Notes: generated from the letters alone by a model not told the origin. Shown: positions 48,411-61,500, counted from the stretch's first letter. The stretch is DNA of 64,000 nucleotides from Paramecium pentaurelia (GCA_905183005.1 CAJJDO010000068.1:62001-126000); one strand, 5' to 3'. Program-made: numbers and translations.

Positions 48411-49097
48411 ATGAAGAAATCAATAGCATTTTGTGCAGCTTGGGCATGTGGTTATATCATTAACGCTTCTTAACCTTACCTCAAGATGCTACAGACCTCC
48501 AATTTAGAAGAAGAATCTCATAGTTTCTAAGAATTTATTCAAAACTAAAACTACTCATAACCAAAAATAATTGACTTTCTTCACAGTTCTCCAGAAAGAC
48601 ACTTTCTTCATAATATGATAGTTCAAAATGAGAAGGCATTCAATTTTTTTAAAGTTTATTTACCTAAAGATGGTGATATGAAATGTTCCGAGAATAATCC
48701 TCATCTTCATATTGTATTTAATGCAGCAGATGAAGTTAGAGGAAATAACAACGATGTACATAGTGGATTGTTAGCTACTCTAATTGATAATGCATTTGGA
48801 TAATTAAGCTTTTTGGCAACAGGATTCATACCCTCAGTGACTGCCAATCTCCAACTTAATTTCAATCATACTATTCATACAAATAAAGACTATTTAATAA
48901 GTTGTGAAGTTGAAAAAGTTCAAGGGAGAAAAGTATTTTTGAAAGCCATTGTATATGATAATGAGAAAAATATTTGTGGTGAGGCCACTGCATTATTTAT
49001 AACAGTGAATTGGGGAGGGAAACAATGGAAACAAGCCATTGAAACTCTTCAGAATACCAGATTCTTTAATGAAGGAGTCCAAAGATTTCTATACTGA
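48411..49097 (+). CDS. Hotdog-fold acyl-CoA thioesterase
   Basis: An intronless frame of 229 codons, 228 residues. The C-terminal ~130 residues carry the hotdog pattern: ADEVRGNNNDVHSGLLATLI then DNAFGQLSF, the HG(G/S)..atl.D helix of the PaaI/THEM4 group; VTANLQLNFNHTIHTNKDYL and VFLKAIVYDNEKNICGEATA are the following strands. These enzymes hydrolyse acyl-CoA. The N-terminal ~70 residues are probably a targeting region (MKKSIAFCAAWACGYIINAS), perhaps mitochondrial or membrane-anchoring. Substrate chain length cannot be told from the sequence. Confidence 0.85.
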
Positions 49098-49144
49098 TAA
49101 GATAAATTTGTTTAATATTTATATAAAGTAGTATTCAAATACTT

Positions 49145-50782
49145 TCATCTAATCATCTAAGGCAACAATATAGTATTTATTGGTTATGCCTCTTCTTTTT
49201 TTGGAAATGCATTCCAGAATCTAAGAGTTTCATCACCTGCACCAGTAACAATGGTTTCTCCATCTGGAGACATTGCTAAAAATAAGACTCTTGAAGTATG
49301 TCCCATAAGAGTAGTGACCTAAAATTTTAAGAAAGGACTACCTTTTATAAAGTTGGATATTTCCAACAAACTATTTAATTCATACTATAACCATGAGTGG
49401 AAACAAATTCATTAACATTCTTACTGAACATCAGATTACAAACTTATGAACCGGTGTCTATCCAATCTAATTGTTGAGTAGTCAAAGTATTAAAGAATCT
49501 AATGGTTCTATCTGCAGTTCCTCCACCAGATGATAATAATCCATGTCTATGAGGAGACCATGCTATAGCTTTGACAGCCGCTTAATGTTGACTGAATTTA
49601 GCTAGAGGAATCTATGAACCTAATCTCCAAACGAATAATTTATTATCATTTCCACCTGAGGCTAATTAGTATTCATCTGGTGACCATTTCAAACCACAAA
49701 CTTCTTATTTATGTCCTTCAAATTTACCAGTCTATTTTTTCTATCTTGGATCATGGAGTATTATTGATCTGTCTTTAGAACCAGAACAAAGAGTCTAAAA
49801 TTTATATTAAATATATACATGACCACTCCATGCCAATGATCCCACTCTTGCAGAATGACCTTCTATGATTTAAATTCTCTTCATCTTCTCCTAATCATAT
49901 ATATGGATCTCTCCAGAACCAGTACCAATAGCCAATTGATTACCCATAGGATTCCAAATCAATGAACAGACAACATCATTATTTCCAAAATCACAAAATT
50001 TAGTTACTCTATTATTATAGGCTGACCATAAGTAAACACAAGATGATAATGCCACTGATAAGACATTTTATGAACTCCAATCTATCAAATTCAAATAAAA
50101 ATCATCTTATAATTATGGAGCATCCAAAACTTTAAATGGAACCTTGTTTATTTTCCTTTGACTGTATTAATAATCCTAACTATTTTAGTATTATTCTCTA
50201 TATTCTATCAAATTATTATAGGTTTCCAATACTGAAGGATTAATATCTTATAGAATCTTTCTTTTTTAAGGAGTATCATCATTGAATCTGAAAATATTTT
50301 TGGATTCCCAATGTAATTATTCATTTTATAAAGGTTGTCCAAAAACATGCATCTTATAAATATCCTTTAATGAAACATTTCCTTAATCTTTGTAATCACT
50401 TCCCTTCTAAGGTTCCTAGTTTTCATCTTCGATCTCTCTATATTAAAATTCCTCTATCAAGGTTTATTTTTATCCACTCCTTAAAGGAATATATCTACAA
50501 GTTTTTCCTTATTGAATTTACTTCTTGGGAGTACTATCTTATTCTATTTCGATTTAGTCTATGGAAAACGATTAATTAGAAAATACCTCCTTATTAAGTA
50601 CTTTGAATCTCTACTTTATTTAACATTTTAATAAGATCACTCATATCGCAAGTCTTTGCCTTAATATGATGTGAATTTTCCTTATTTTATTTTGAAGGGG
50701 ATATTTGTAATTTATCTTCAAAACATGAGACTTCTACATCTATATTACGTTATTGTAACATTTTGATTGTATTCGTTGACAT
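49145..50782 (-). CDS. Cdh1/Fizzy-related APC/C activator
   Basis: ATG 50780-50782 to TGA 49145-49147 with introns 50559-50586, 49795-49818 and 49319-49341 gives 520 residues. A C-box variant CRYIPLR lies near residue 95, KVLDAPQLQDDFYLNLIDWS near 215 marks the Cdh1/Cdc20 type, and seven WD40 repeats follow (VYLWSA, LIWNPMGNQLAIGTGSGEI, SSGGGTADRTIRFFN, VTGAGDETLRFWN). The protein ends in Ile-Arg, the IR tail that docks on CDC27/APC3. It recruits APC/C substrates carrying D- or KEN-boxes and drives exit from mitosis. The LDAPxLxDDFYLNL wording favours Cdh1/FZR1 over Cdc20. Confidence 0.93.
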
Positions 50783-51127
50783 TTTATGTATAAAAAGGTA
50801 TTTGCAAACAGATATTAAATTAATTTACGTTAAATTTTATTTTTAATTACACTTATAAAGTCAAAATAAATATTATTTATAAGCATCAAATATGATAATA
50901 TTTTTGAATTGCCTTTATTAAGAATAAGAACTATAATATAGAATAGTCAAATAGTGAATTATTAAATTATATTAGAAAATAATTAGTATTAAAAAGAGTA
51001 TAATATAGTAAAGACACAAAATATTTAAAATAGATAATATATAATGAATTTGAAATATATATATGATACAATTTCATTAATGTTTTTTGTTCTCCCTAAA
51101 AGGGTAGAATAATAATAATATTAATAA
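50783..51127. other. Intergenic DNA, nothing recognised
   Basis: About 345 bp between two minus-strand genes. It should contain the Cdh1 promoter. A plus-strand hydrophobic frame that starts here is the mirror of the next minus-strand gene and I reject it. Confidence 0.35.
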
Positions 51128-52780
51128 TCATTTTAACTTATATTTTCTGGATAACTAGCTGGATTGCTATGATGCTGCCGGTTTACCCCAATCTCTCAAA
51201 TTACTCTTCACTATTTAAGTACTAATATCTAGTGAGACACCTTAAAATCTTTTTGAGACTTATTGGGATGTTTGTTCTTCATCTTATTTTATTTCTTCAC
51301 TATAAAATTTATGAGATACTTGGCAATTAGACTGATTTATTTGCATTATCTACTATTGTGACATTCTCTGCCATAGTATTATTAATATTCATTTAATTAG
51401 TATCTGACAAATTTAAATTCTTTTTTGTAAGATATTGTTAAGCTTACATTAATAGAATACTCATTATTGCAGTTTTTTAATTTGATGTCCAATCATTAAC
51501 ACTCTTCTCTCGTCTAAACAATAATAATAATTATCATTTACAATTCCTATAAATCTATCACATCTTTTATATCTTCATTAGAATTATTCTTTAAATATTC
51601 CAAATTACTTGCTAAAATAACTGATAAATTAGCAAATTTATTCTCTTCCAATCTTATAGTATCTAATCTTGTAAGAAGATGATTATTTTCATTTCTTAAA
51701 ATATCATTATCATTTTATAATTTTGCTATTTTCTTTTCTAATTAAATAAACTCTTATTCTTTCATCTTTTCAACCTCTTAAGGAATTTCTTTCTATTATG
51801 GATTCTATTCCTATTCTTCTAATTATTATTATTCTTATTAGTCTTCTAATTCTTTAATCTTTGCTGTCAATTTCTTAATTAATTTCTATGAAAAATGAGA
51901 TCTCTTTGCTAATTCTTATTCAACTTATTTATGAATTTCTATATCTCTCTTTAAACTTGTTACTTATTCTGATAATTTTGAATTCTTAAATAATAATTTT
52001 TCTGTCTATTTTGATTGATATTCTAATTCTGTAGTCAGTTAATGATTTTGTAAAACTGTTAATCTAGTTGTAGTTTCTAATTATTCTTTTTTTAATGCCA
52101 ACAATGATGACTTTGTTTCTTGAATTTTATGAAGCATTTCTTTCTTTAATTGATCTATATAAATACATAATAATTTCATTACCTGTTTCTTTAACTTTTT
52201 CTTTCTCTTTATCTGCCAATTCTCTTTATTTATCTTTCCTTTCTTATGCTAATGTTTCTATCAATTTTGCTCTCTCATTTTCTAAGTCTGCTTTTGTTTG
52301 TAGAAAACTATCAATCTTCTCTAATCGGGCTTCTAAATATTTTATTTTATCTAATAATGGTTATTTATCTGCCTCAAAGAGTTGTCTTTATTTCTCCATC
52401 ATTTTTTCTAGTTCAATAAATACTTCATCTTACTATAATCTTCATCTATATCAGCCATTTTCCTTTGTAACACCCCATACTCAAACTCAATTTTTTGTTT
52501 TTCCTCTCTCAACTCTTCCTTTTCCTTTTTATGAAATTCAATCAAATCTATTAATTCTTTTTTTTCATCAGATAGTTTCCTTTTCACCTCTACATTCTCA
52601 TTCCCAAATTTATCTCTCTCATTTTCCCTAAATTCCTATTACAAGAAGTTACATTCTATCAAGACGATCTTTCATATTTTTATGAGTCGATATTGCTTTC
52701 ATAAGGTCTCTTCGTTAAGCATCCAATTCCTATGTTAATCCATCTTAATTTTGATTTTATCCTTTATTTTACTTAGACAT
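51128..52780 (-). CDS. Coiled-coil basal body/axonemal protein, CFAP157-like
   Basis: ATG 52778-52780; five introns (52628-52652, 52408-52433, 52155-52182, 51514-51541, 51295-51319) and TGA 51128-51130 give 506 residues. The chain is coiled coil from residue ~30 to 400, including EYGVLQRKMADIDEDYKKMM, LLDKIKYLEARLEKIDSFLQ and the block LTVLQNHQLTTELEYQSKQT with EKLLFKNSKL after it. The order resembles CFAP157 and other DUF4515-like basal body proteins. The C-terminus after the last intron (VSLDISTQIVKSNLRDWGKP) is non-helical. The last intron ends AAG; if unused the frame ends at 51297-51299, giving 458 residues. Confidence 0.72.
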
Positions 52781-53183
52781 TATTGAAAATAATTAATTTA
52801 TATATTCTAATTACAATAAAACTTAAGATTATCTACTAATTATTATATCAATTCCATTCAAAATTATGGGTTTTCAATTAAGAAAAAGAACTTAATGCAT
52901 TTAAAAATAAGTAATAAATATTCAATAAAAAAGACCTTTTAAACTTTTTATAATAAATTATTTGACTTACATATGTTCCTAATTAATTTTAATGAATTTA
53001 TGTCCAAATATTGTGTTATTAGTAATCATTCAATCATTAAATTACTATGTATTAATAAACATCTAAAAATATATCAATTAAAAATAATCATATATTTATA
53101 TTTAGCAAAATAAATATATGATTATTATGTTTATAATCAATTTAATCTAGAAATTGAAGAAAATAAATATAAAAAATTATTGA
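52781..53183. other. Intergenic DNA between divergent genes
   Basis: About 400 bp of AT-rich sequence between the divergent CFAP157-like and bromodomain genes; it should carry both promoters. No other feature recognised. Confidence 0.4.
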
Positions 53184-53869
53184 ATGATCAAAGAAAATCA
53201 AACACCCATTAATAAGGAGGAATTGAAAAAATTAAATCAAATTTTATAATAGCTTATAGATTCAAATGATAGTTTAGAATTTCGATAACCTGTTGATCAT
53301 AAAACACTAGGTTTGCATGATTATTTAAGTGTAATTAAAAAACCTATGGATTTGGGTACTTGTTAGAAAAAATTATAAAATTCAGAGTATAAATGTGTAG
53401 AAGAATGTTTAAATGATATCTAATAAATATGGGATAATTGCAAGTTGTATAATGGTCCTTCAAGTGTAAGTATACATTCTTATTTTAGTGGATAACTAAA
53501 CTATCTGAGAAATTAGAAAAATCCTTTAAAAAATATGTGAAAAATTATCTTCCATTAATTAATATACCTTAAAGTTCAATAAAAGTTAAAAAGGTTACTG
53601 AAGAAGTAGTTTAAGAAGACACTCAATAAACAATATCACATAATGAGAAAGTAGAGTTCTCAAACAATCTGAAATAATTAAATCCTGATTAAATAGGTGC
53701 TTTAGTTAAGATCATTTAGACTAGTAGTCCAAGTGCCTTTGTTGAAGTTAACAAAGAGAGATTCTAAATTATCATAGATAATATTGATTTTGATACTTTT
53801 ACAAAATGTTAGAATTAAATTTAATCTTGGATGAATGGAGAAGAAATAAATAAGAAGGTGAAAATATGA
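53184..53869 (+). CDS. Bromodomain-ET (BET-like) protein
   Basis: One 23-nt intron (53465-53487) leaves 220 residues. Residues ~10-115 are one bromodomain: FRQPVDHKTLGLHDYLSVIK, then KPMDLGTCQKKLQNSEYKCV and IQQIWDNCKLYNGPSS, with the acetyl-lysine-binding Asn in CKLYN. Residues ~150-205 form an ET/NET domain (NPDQIGALVKIIQTSSPSAF, FDTFTKCQNQIQSWM). BET proteins read acetylated histone tails and recruit transcription or chromatin factors in the nucleus. Only one bromodomain is present, as in plant and many protist BETs, against two in animals. The protein is very short, with no CTD-like tail. Confidence 0.92.
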
Positions 53870-54045
53870 ATTATATAATTATTTCATATAAACTTAATCA
53901 TTTTAAGTTTGTACAAATAAACTGATTAAAAATATTATAATAACTATAATTTGTCTAATTTTGTGGATTTAAATAGGATATATTAGTCTAAATTAAGGTA
54001 AGAATTATAATTATTTTCTAATATTGGCTTTATATAAAAAATTAG

Positions 54046-54558
54046 ATGCATTTGAGAATAAAAAACGATTTCACTTCAGAAACACTTAAACTGGATTTTT
54101 AATAATCAACTAACTCAAAAATTTTAAAGTCAGAGTAGAATTTTATGTAATCCTTCTAAACATAAATTTGTCCAGAGATTCTTTTAGAATGTAAAACTGA
54201 TAGATCATTTTCACCAAAAACAAAGAGAAATTAAAAAAGGTATCTAACAAAGTCATAGTAAATTTGGTTTAATGAAGATGATTAAGAATTTGAGGAGTAT
54301 TCAATTTGGGGAGATTGTGAACAATTACCTGTTGGTAATAATAAAGAAAATACATTAATCTCATTTTTAGAGTTATATAAGTATAGATATGAAAGGACTA
54401 CAAAAAGACCTGTGTCTAGTTATAATGTTATTTAAATAACAAAAAGGTAAATACATATAGTAATAATTAGACTTATTAACAGACATTCTACTTCTAAAAT
54501 AAAATATTTTGGAATAAATAAATTATAATGGATTGATTTTAGAGATTGGAGTAAATGA
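54046..54558 (+). CDS. Small basic protein, unknown
   Basis: ATG 54046 to TGA 54556-54558; an intron-like 24-nt segment (54447-54470, GTAA...TTAG) may be removed to give 162 residues, or kept in frame to give 170. The sequence is basic and Lys/Ser/Thr-rich, with a central acidic piece (WFNEDDQEFEEYSIWGDCEQ) and an end with aromatic residues (QWIDFRDWSK). No domain or membrane segment is recognised. Proline in RPVSSYNVIQ and conserved-looking Trp residues suggest a folded short protein. I cannot assign a function. Confidence 0.6.
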
Positions 54559-54862
54559 ATAAAATCTTTATCTTAATGATTTTATAATTGATTTAAATTT
54601 AGCTTTAATTATTCTATATAATGTATTTAATTAATATATATATATATGTAAAATAATAAATAATTGAGATTCTTTGAAAACGTGAATAAATTAAGTACAA
54701 AAAAATATAAATTATTTACTCAAATATATTTAATAAATGTTTTAAGTTTATATAATATTTGTATGAGAATATTTAAAATATAATCTAATGATGTATTTAT
54801 ATTATTTAGAAGATGAACAACGAAGATTTAATGAATGTTATAATTTCAAGTTTTGATATTAA

Positions 54863-57800
54863 ATGTAATTTTATAATAAGCTAAAACATAAATTTTAGCA
54901 ATCAAAGTAAGAACCATCACAAACACCTCCAACAAATGAATTAGGTCTTAGTCAGCATAAACCACCTTTGGTTGATTCAAGATAATAATGGAATACAAAT
55001 GTTTATTTAGTTCCAAAATGGGAAAGGAAAGAAATTAAGAGAGTTGATTCTTCACTTCATACTCCATTTCCAATAAGAAATTATATCAATTATGTATAAT
55101 AACATAGTGGAGGATTTTAAGAAGAATTGAATCTGGATTTCTTTAAACATATTTTTAGACATTTCGCAATTAATTAATGGTGGATAGAAGAGGCACGTAA
55201 ATTCAAATAAACTATTCCTATTAATATACTATAGAGTCCTGAAGAAGTTAGATAAAATCCTGAATATTGTAAATTGATGATATAAAAATAAAAGGATGAT
55301 CTAAAGTTTTATTAAGAAATTCTAAGAAATGTAAAATCTCCCAATCCACCTTTTCCATCTAGATAAATTCCTGAATATCGAAAATCTATAACATATTAAG
55401 TGTTAGATTTACATGCAGGATAAGAACATAAGGATAAATCATTGTTTCAGTTATAGGATGTTTTTGTTAACAGAATAATATAATTGATTTCTGAATAAGG
55501 AATTTAAAGTTTAGGGTATTATGACTACATTACATTTAAGAATATAGTTTAGGATAGAATAAAAGGAGCAGGAGATGCAGAAAATTTTATTAAAGTATTA
55601 GAAATCAAAAAACTATTTAACTCTGTTGATTAAATTTAAAAGGAATTCGATAAAACTGTAAATGAATGGCAAAAAGAATACACACTTACATCTAACAATA
55701 CAAAGAGTAAATTTCGAAGATGGTAATAAGAGAAAACTTTATTTTCTGATGAATTACTTTAATTAGCAACCAATGTTGGATTAGATGCTAATCTAGTGAA
55801 AGCAAGAAAGAATTTTGAATTAAATAAGACTGAATAATAATTTAAAGAACTAGTTAAAGTTGGAGATTAGATTTAATTAAGTACTCATAAAACTATAATG
55901 GATACTTTGTCTAAGATTGCTTAAGAGGAATTTAATAATATATCTATTAATAATTCAGTTTTACAAGAAGATGCATTATAATTAGCTAGAGTATAATATG
56001 AAGAACAGAAAAATCTTATTTAAAAGGAGCATTCTTCTGAAGATTCAATTCCATAATATTCTGAAGTTCCCAATAGTAGGGAATGTAGTGATATATTTTA
56101 GAATATTTTAGGATAAAAGTAGAATAATGATTCAAATTAATAATTCTAATAACCAATTTCAGAATAACGATCCAATAATAATGTTTCAACATAATTGCAG
56201 AAACCATTTTTGTAATATGCTAAATAACAAAATTATAAGACTTAATAAAAACAAGCTAATAGTACTTCACCATAAAGAAGAATACTTATGGTATCAGAGA
56301 ATAATAGTAGATCTAATAACAATAGTAGTAACTAAAATAATACTCATAGGATTTAATCTTAAGGATAAGAAAAAATGTTATAATCTTAATGGTCTCAGTA
56401 ATCTTTGAAGTCTCTTGAAGATATAATTAAACCTGCTTATGAAGATAATTTTAAACATTCTGATAAAACTTCAAAGGAATAACTCTAAAAAAATAGTATG
56501 TAATTTTATTAGAAACTTGATTATAAAGATTAAAAATAATTTGAAAATGCATATAAAGATGCAAATGGAAATAAGAATCTAACATAAAATACTATCAGTC
56601 ATCATTAATATAATATATAATAAAATCAGAGTAATAATAATATGAGCATTAGTTTACATAATAAGAATACTAGTAATAGTATTAATGATGATATCAAGCT
56701 CTTGAGTGATTTTGTATAATAAAATAGAATTTCATAACAAAAATTTAAAGATAAAGTGTTTAGTTAAGATAAAGAAAAGGATGAATTAAGATAACTTTAA
56801 GAGGAACTTGAAAATATATCAAAAGATGATAATGTCAGTAATTTCAGAAAAAATACATTAGAATCTTTGGATAAAGAAAAGAGTGTAGATATTCAAAATT
56901 AGAGTAGAAGTATATCTTCAAAAGAAGATAAAAAATATAAAGAACAAATTGAAAATTAAGTGAAATTAGATTATGGATATAATGTTCCATCTTCAATGCC
57001 AGGATCATTATCTAATAATACAACAGCCAGAACTTCTAGAAATACAAGCAATTATAATTCTATTTAAAATAAAAGATCAAAAGTAGATAGTATTGAGGAA
57101 GCATCAGATGAATAAATAATTTAGTAACAATAAACATATGTGGAAAATGAAAATGTTAAAAGAATTTCACCAAATAAATTAACAAGATAAACATCAATTA
57201 AAAATAATTTAAAAATTAATGAATAACGTAATGATATTAAATAATAATCAAGGGATAGTAAACACTCAAGATAAGATAAATCATAAGGTAGAGATACTAA
57301 TCTTTAAATTAATTAAATCAAAGATAATAATTAAATATAAGATTCTAAATTAGATGAAATTAATAATTATTAAATTTCTTAATAGTCAAGTGATCTATCT
57401 CCCTAAAAATCTAAAAGAAGTACAAAAAGTCCAGAAAAAACTAAAAGATTTTAAAAATCAGTAACTAAAATAATTGATTCCAATAAATAAACAAAAAAAG
57501 AATAATAATAAAAATTAGAGGTTATTAATAAACCTTTTGAAAATTAATAGTAAACATAATAAGATGTAAGAAAAAGCAGACATAAAACAGGAAATAGGGA
57601 AGCAGTTGATGAATCTTCAGAAGAAGAGTAGGATTAAGAAAATGAAGATAAAAAAAATAATAATAGAATTAAAAGATAAAAATCTATTAAAAGAGGATAA
57701 TTTCATTCAGTTTCAATGCCTAAAATTGGAAAAGATGAAGATCCTAAAAGATATTTATTGATTTTAAAAGAAGAACTCAAAGAATTAATTGATAAAAAAG

Positions 57801-58003
57801 TGAGTTTAAGGGAAATAAAGGAGCATATTAATTTAATTCTTAGTGAAATTGCAGGAGTAAAACTTGATCCAGAATTGGAATATTATTTATAATTATGTAA
57901 TTATCTATAGAATATTTTAAGATAAATAAAGAGTTATGGAGTTAACTTAAGTGAATCAATAATCAAGAGAAATTCATTTTTAGACACTTTAACCGACAGT
58001 TGA
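54863..58003 (+). CDS. Large Gln/Asn-rich protein with conserved N-terminal region, unknown
   Basis: One intronless frame of 1,047 codons. The ATG at 54863 is preceded in frame by TGA. Residues ~20-330 are ordered and conserved-looking: WNTNVYLVPKWERKEIKRVD, FFKHIFRHFAINQWWIEEAR and FPSRQIPEYRKSITYQVLDL, then helical coiled-coil text. Residues ~400-950 are low-complexity, rich in Gln, Asn, Ser and Lys, with many TAA/TAG codons. The C-terminal ~100 residues are helical again (RYLLILKEELKELIDKK). No known domain is recognised. It could be a scaffold or RNP protein, but that is a guess. The next gene starts 7 bp downstream. Confidence 0.7.
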
Positions 58004-58010
58004 TTTGAAT

Positions 58011-58516
58011 ATGAAACGAGAAATAAGAGGATTAAAATTTGCTAGAAATTGTGATCGAATTCCTAAATTGTAACCAAAAGATTTAGAAGACACTTTTGTT
58101 TTATAATAGTAAATTAAATAATCATAATATTATATAGATAATTTTAAAAAGAATAAGATCTTAATGAATAGGAATTTAAAATTCAATCATATTAACCAAT
58201 ATTCAGATATGAATAAAGACCTATACCAATTTAATCTGATATTATATAGGTTTCATTAGATGTTTCAAGAAGATAAACACCAAATACATATCGTCAGGAG
58301 AGAGCTGGATCATTACTTGATGTTGATTTACCAATTCTTACTTAAAGAAAGAGTAATATAGTAGAGAATAAAAAAAAGAAAAAGACAAGATATACAGGAT
58401 AGACTTCTATCAAGAGAGATAAATTGAGTGAAGATTATCCTTTTCTATATAAATACAAACCAGAGTTATTGAAGAGTATATTGGAAGCCCGTATTAGTCT
58501 TGAGAAATTGGTTTGA
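58011..58516 (+). CDS. Small basic protein, unknown
   Basis: One 29-nt intron (58109-58137) leaves 158 residues. The frame after the intron runs to TGA 58514-58516 and reads LNEQEFKIQSYQPIFRYEQR, then VSLDVSRRQTPNTYRQERAG and DYPFLYKYKPELLKSILEAR. Lys/Arg-rich stretches (ENKKKKKTRYTGQ) suggest nuclear or RNA contact. No domain is recognised. The ATG is only 7 bp after the previous stop, and the next gene starts 18 bp after this stop, so neither can have a normal-sized promoter in between; see findings. Confidence is limited by the short, low-complexity sequence. Confidence 0.6.
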
Positions 58517-58534
58517 TTAATTAAGATTTTATTT

Positions 58535-61500
58535 ATGATGCTTAAAATTAAGTATTCCTATATCTCAACTCAAGTGCTTCGATCATAAAATGTTGTTAGA
58601 TTCGATGCTGAAATCAAACAATCACATTTATTAGGAGAGCAATTTGGATAATAGGTGTTTGCAAAACTTAATCATTATCATAAGCATAATATTTTGACTC
58701 CAACTATGTTAAATTAAATTCATAGATATTTGGAAAGTTATGATTTAGATGAGACAGTGAATATTATTTGGTTAGATTGTTAATCTAAAGGAACAGATTT
58801 GAAATGTATGCAAATTTAACAAAAAATTAGATTTATAACACTTATCTTAACAGGAGAAGATTGAATATCTGAGACAAATATAAAATTTGGCAGTCTATTT
58901 TGGAAAGTACAATAAAGTATTGATGCCTATAATAACAGGAGAAGCAAGTGGATCAATGGCAGCCTTAGCATGTTCAACTCCATTCTAATTTTTTGATTAA
59001 AAAGGAGGCATAAGATTTAATGATGTCAATAGAGGATTTGTACCACATGCAGGGTAAATATGTAAAAGAATAATAGTGCTACATTTCATTTATCCAGATT
59101 GCCTGATTAATTAGGATTATTTTATGCTTTGACTGGTAGATGGTTAAAAAATGAGGAAGCATTAAATTTAGAGTTGATATATGGAAATTTGAAGGATAAA
59201 AATTAGGCTATTGAATATATCAATTAAACAACATAATAATATAAGACACCTAATACTATTTAAATGTATCCAAAATAAGTTAAACGTGAAATTTAAAGTT
59301 TTAGAAAAGGATAAAAGATATTCTTAAAAAAATTGAGTGAAGAAATGATGATTAGAATGAAAAATGAAGATGCTTAATTAGTGGCATAAGAATTATTATA
59401 TAAACTAAAAAGATTCTAAGAAGAAAATGTTTTAAATCAAAAGAATGATAAACCTAAATAAACTATAGCTAATCCATATCTTCACTTTAAAACAATGAAC
59501 ATTGATAGTTTAGAAGAAATGGGAATAATATCAAGAGAAAACTTAGTTAAATTAGATAAGGCCTTAATAGCCAGATGTTTTAGTGGAGAAAGTGTTTAAG
59601 AGATTATGGATAAATTGAAAGCTGAATAAAATTAATTTGCTTAAGAGATCTTAAAAGAATTAGAAGCATAACCAAGATTATCACTTGAACTTACTTTCAA
59701 ATTAATAAGATAAGCAGAAAAATGGCAATGGAGAGATTGTTTAGTTGCTGAACACAATGTAGCTTCAAATCTTGCCAATAGTGGTTAAATGGAGAAATAA
59801 GAAAGAGTTTAAAATATTGATTCATTTTTCAGTTAAGTTAGTCCTTCAATTGATTATTTATCTGATGCTCTTGAACCAGTTAGAGACTTTTATACTGAAT
59901 ATCCTGATAATATTAGAGTCTTTTTAAATGAGTAAAATCTTAGAAAGGGTTTAATTGATAGAGCCAATTAAGAAGTTGATGTTGCTGCTTTTATGAAAAA
60001 TAATGAACATGTAATGGATGGTTCAATCAGAGTTTCAGATCTTAGAAAAATGAGAGTTGAAATTGCTGAATTGAAAAGAGAAGTTAAAATTAAAATGGAT
60101 AAATTGAAAAGTATAGTTGGATATGAAGAAAATCTTAAAAAGTATATAGAAGAAAGACAAGCATATATAAATAATATTAAAGATTTTGGAACTCTTTTAG
60201 AAGAATCAATAAATTAATTTTTTGAAAAGGCTAATCAAGCAAGATTTAATAGTTATGGAAATGTTGCCAAGATTGCATCTATTAAACCTAAGAGAGAATT
60301 ATTTTCATTAGTAAGAAATTCTATTTTAAATCACAAATTAACAGAAGATTATGATGAAATTGAAGCCTTAAAGAAATAATAAGCATGGAATAAATCTATG
60401 TAAAGATTATTGATTTTTCCAAAAGATGATAGAAAATCTTTTTATGAAAATGAATTACCTGAAAAAATAGTTGATTAAGAATTAACAGATTAAGTATTTA
60501 GAGCTAGAGTTATAAGAAATAAATTATATGAAACTAGATATGGAGATCTTTATCAAGAGTTTAATTAATAAATAGATAAATTTTATAAGAATGTCATTTA
60601 AAATGTTACTTAATCAAATAAATTTAATAATATATAAGAATATTTAGAAGGAAAAGAAGTTAAAGAAATATTAGAATTATTAAAAGAAAATAAAGAAGAA
60701 ATTATAATTAATTTACAAAAAGAACCTGTAGAATAAGTAAATAAAGAAGAGTTAATTAATCAAATGAAATAAGAAATAGATCAACTTAAATAGAAGGAAG
60801 AGATTCCAACCAATCTTGAAGGATTAATATAGGCAGATGAAAATTTAAGCAAAATTATGGCTGACTTCTTTAGATGTCCAGAAGAGTTCAAACCATTATA
60901 AAATATGTTTGAATAATTATTGATTTCTATTTATAGAATGAGAGTAAAAAAATTTAAACATTTAAATGAATTAGCAATAATAGATGATTAAATTAATGAA
61001 GCTTTAACTTTAGATTCTTTCAAAGTAATTGAAAGTAATCTTATGTTTTCTTTTTCATATATTCTATTATGTAAATTAGAAGAAATGTATTGTTTATTTA
61101 AATAAGGTGGTAATTATGAAGTCTAAGCTTTGAAATTTTAATAAGACTATGGATTTTAAATATAAAACTTTAAATAATTTGAAAAACTATTAGATTATTT
61201 AAATGATAAATTGAGAGCAGCAGCAACATTATATAATACTTATAGATAAAAGACTCTAGTAGAATCTGATAAATTACTAGATTATATTATGACTCTTAAA
61301 TCTAGTAAGTGGCCAAGTTTCAAATCCAAAGCAATATATACTAATCTATTAAGTTTAAAAATTAAAACTAATTATGAAAATTAAATAGCCGGATTAGAAG
61401 AAAAAAAAATTAGTTAAACTACTCCTGATGATGTATATAGTGCTTTAGAAAGTAAATCACATAAAATGAGCATATTTTATAGATAAAATTTACCAAAATA

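Noticed and set aside
51110..51620. Plus-strand frame with several membrane-like helices
   Set aside because: The minus strand here carries hydrophilic, protein-like sequence that continues the CFAP157-like gene through two introns; the membrane helices are its shadow.
52095..52631. A 178-residue plus-strand ORF in the standard code, hydrophobic and Ser/Phe-rich
   Set aside because: It is the antisense of the CFAP157-like coiled-coil gene; coiled-coil coding DNA rich in GAA/AAA mirrors to TTC/TTT and gives false hydrophobic proteins.
56016..56408. Two overlapping ORFs on opposite strands
   Set aside because: Both are out of frame with the intronless Q/N-rich gene that covers this interval; their composition is low-complexity.
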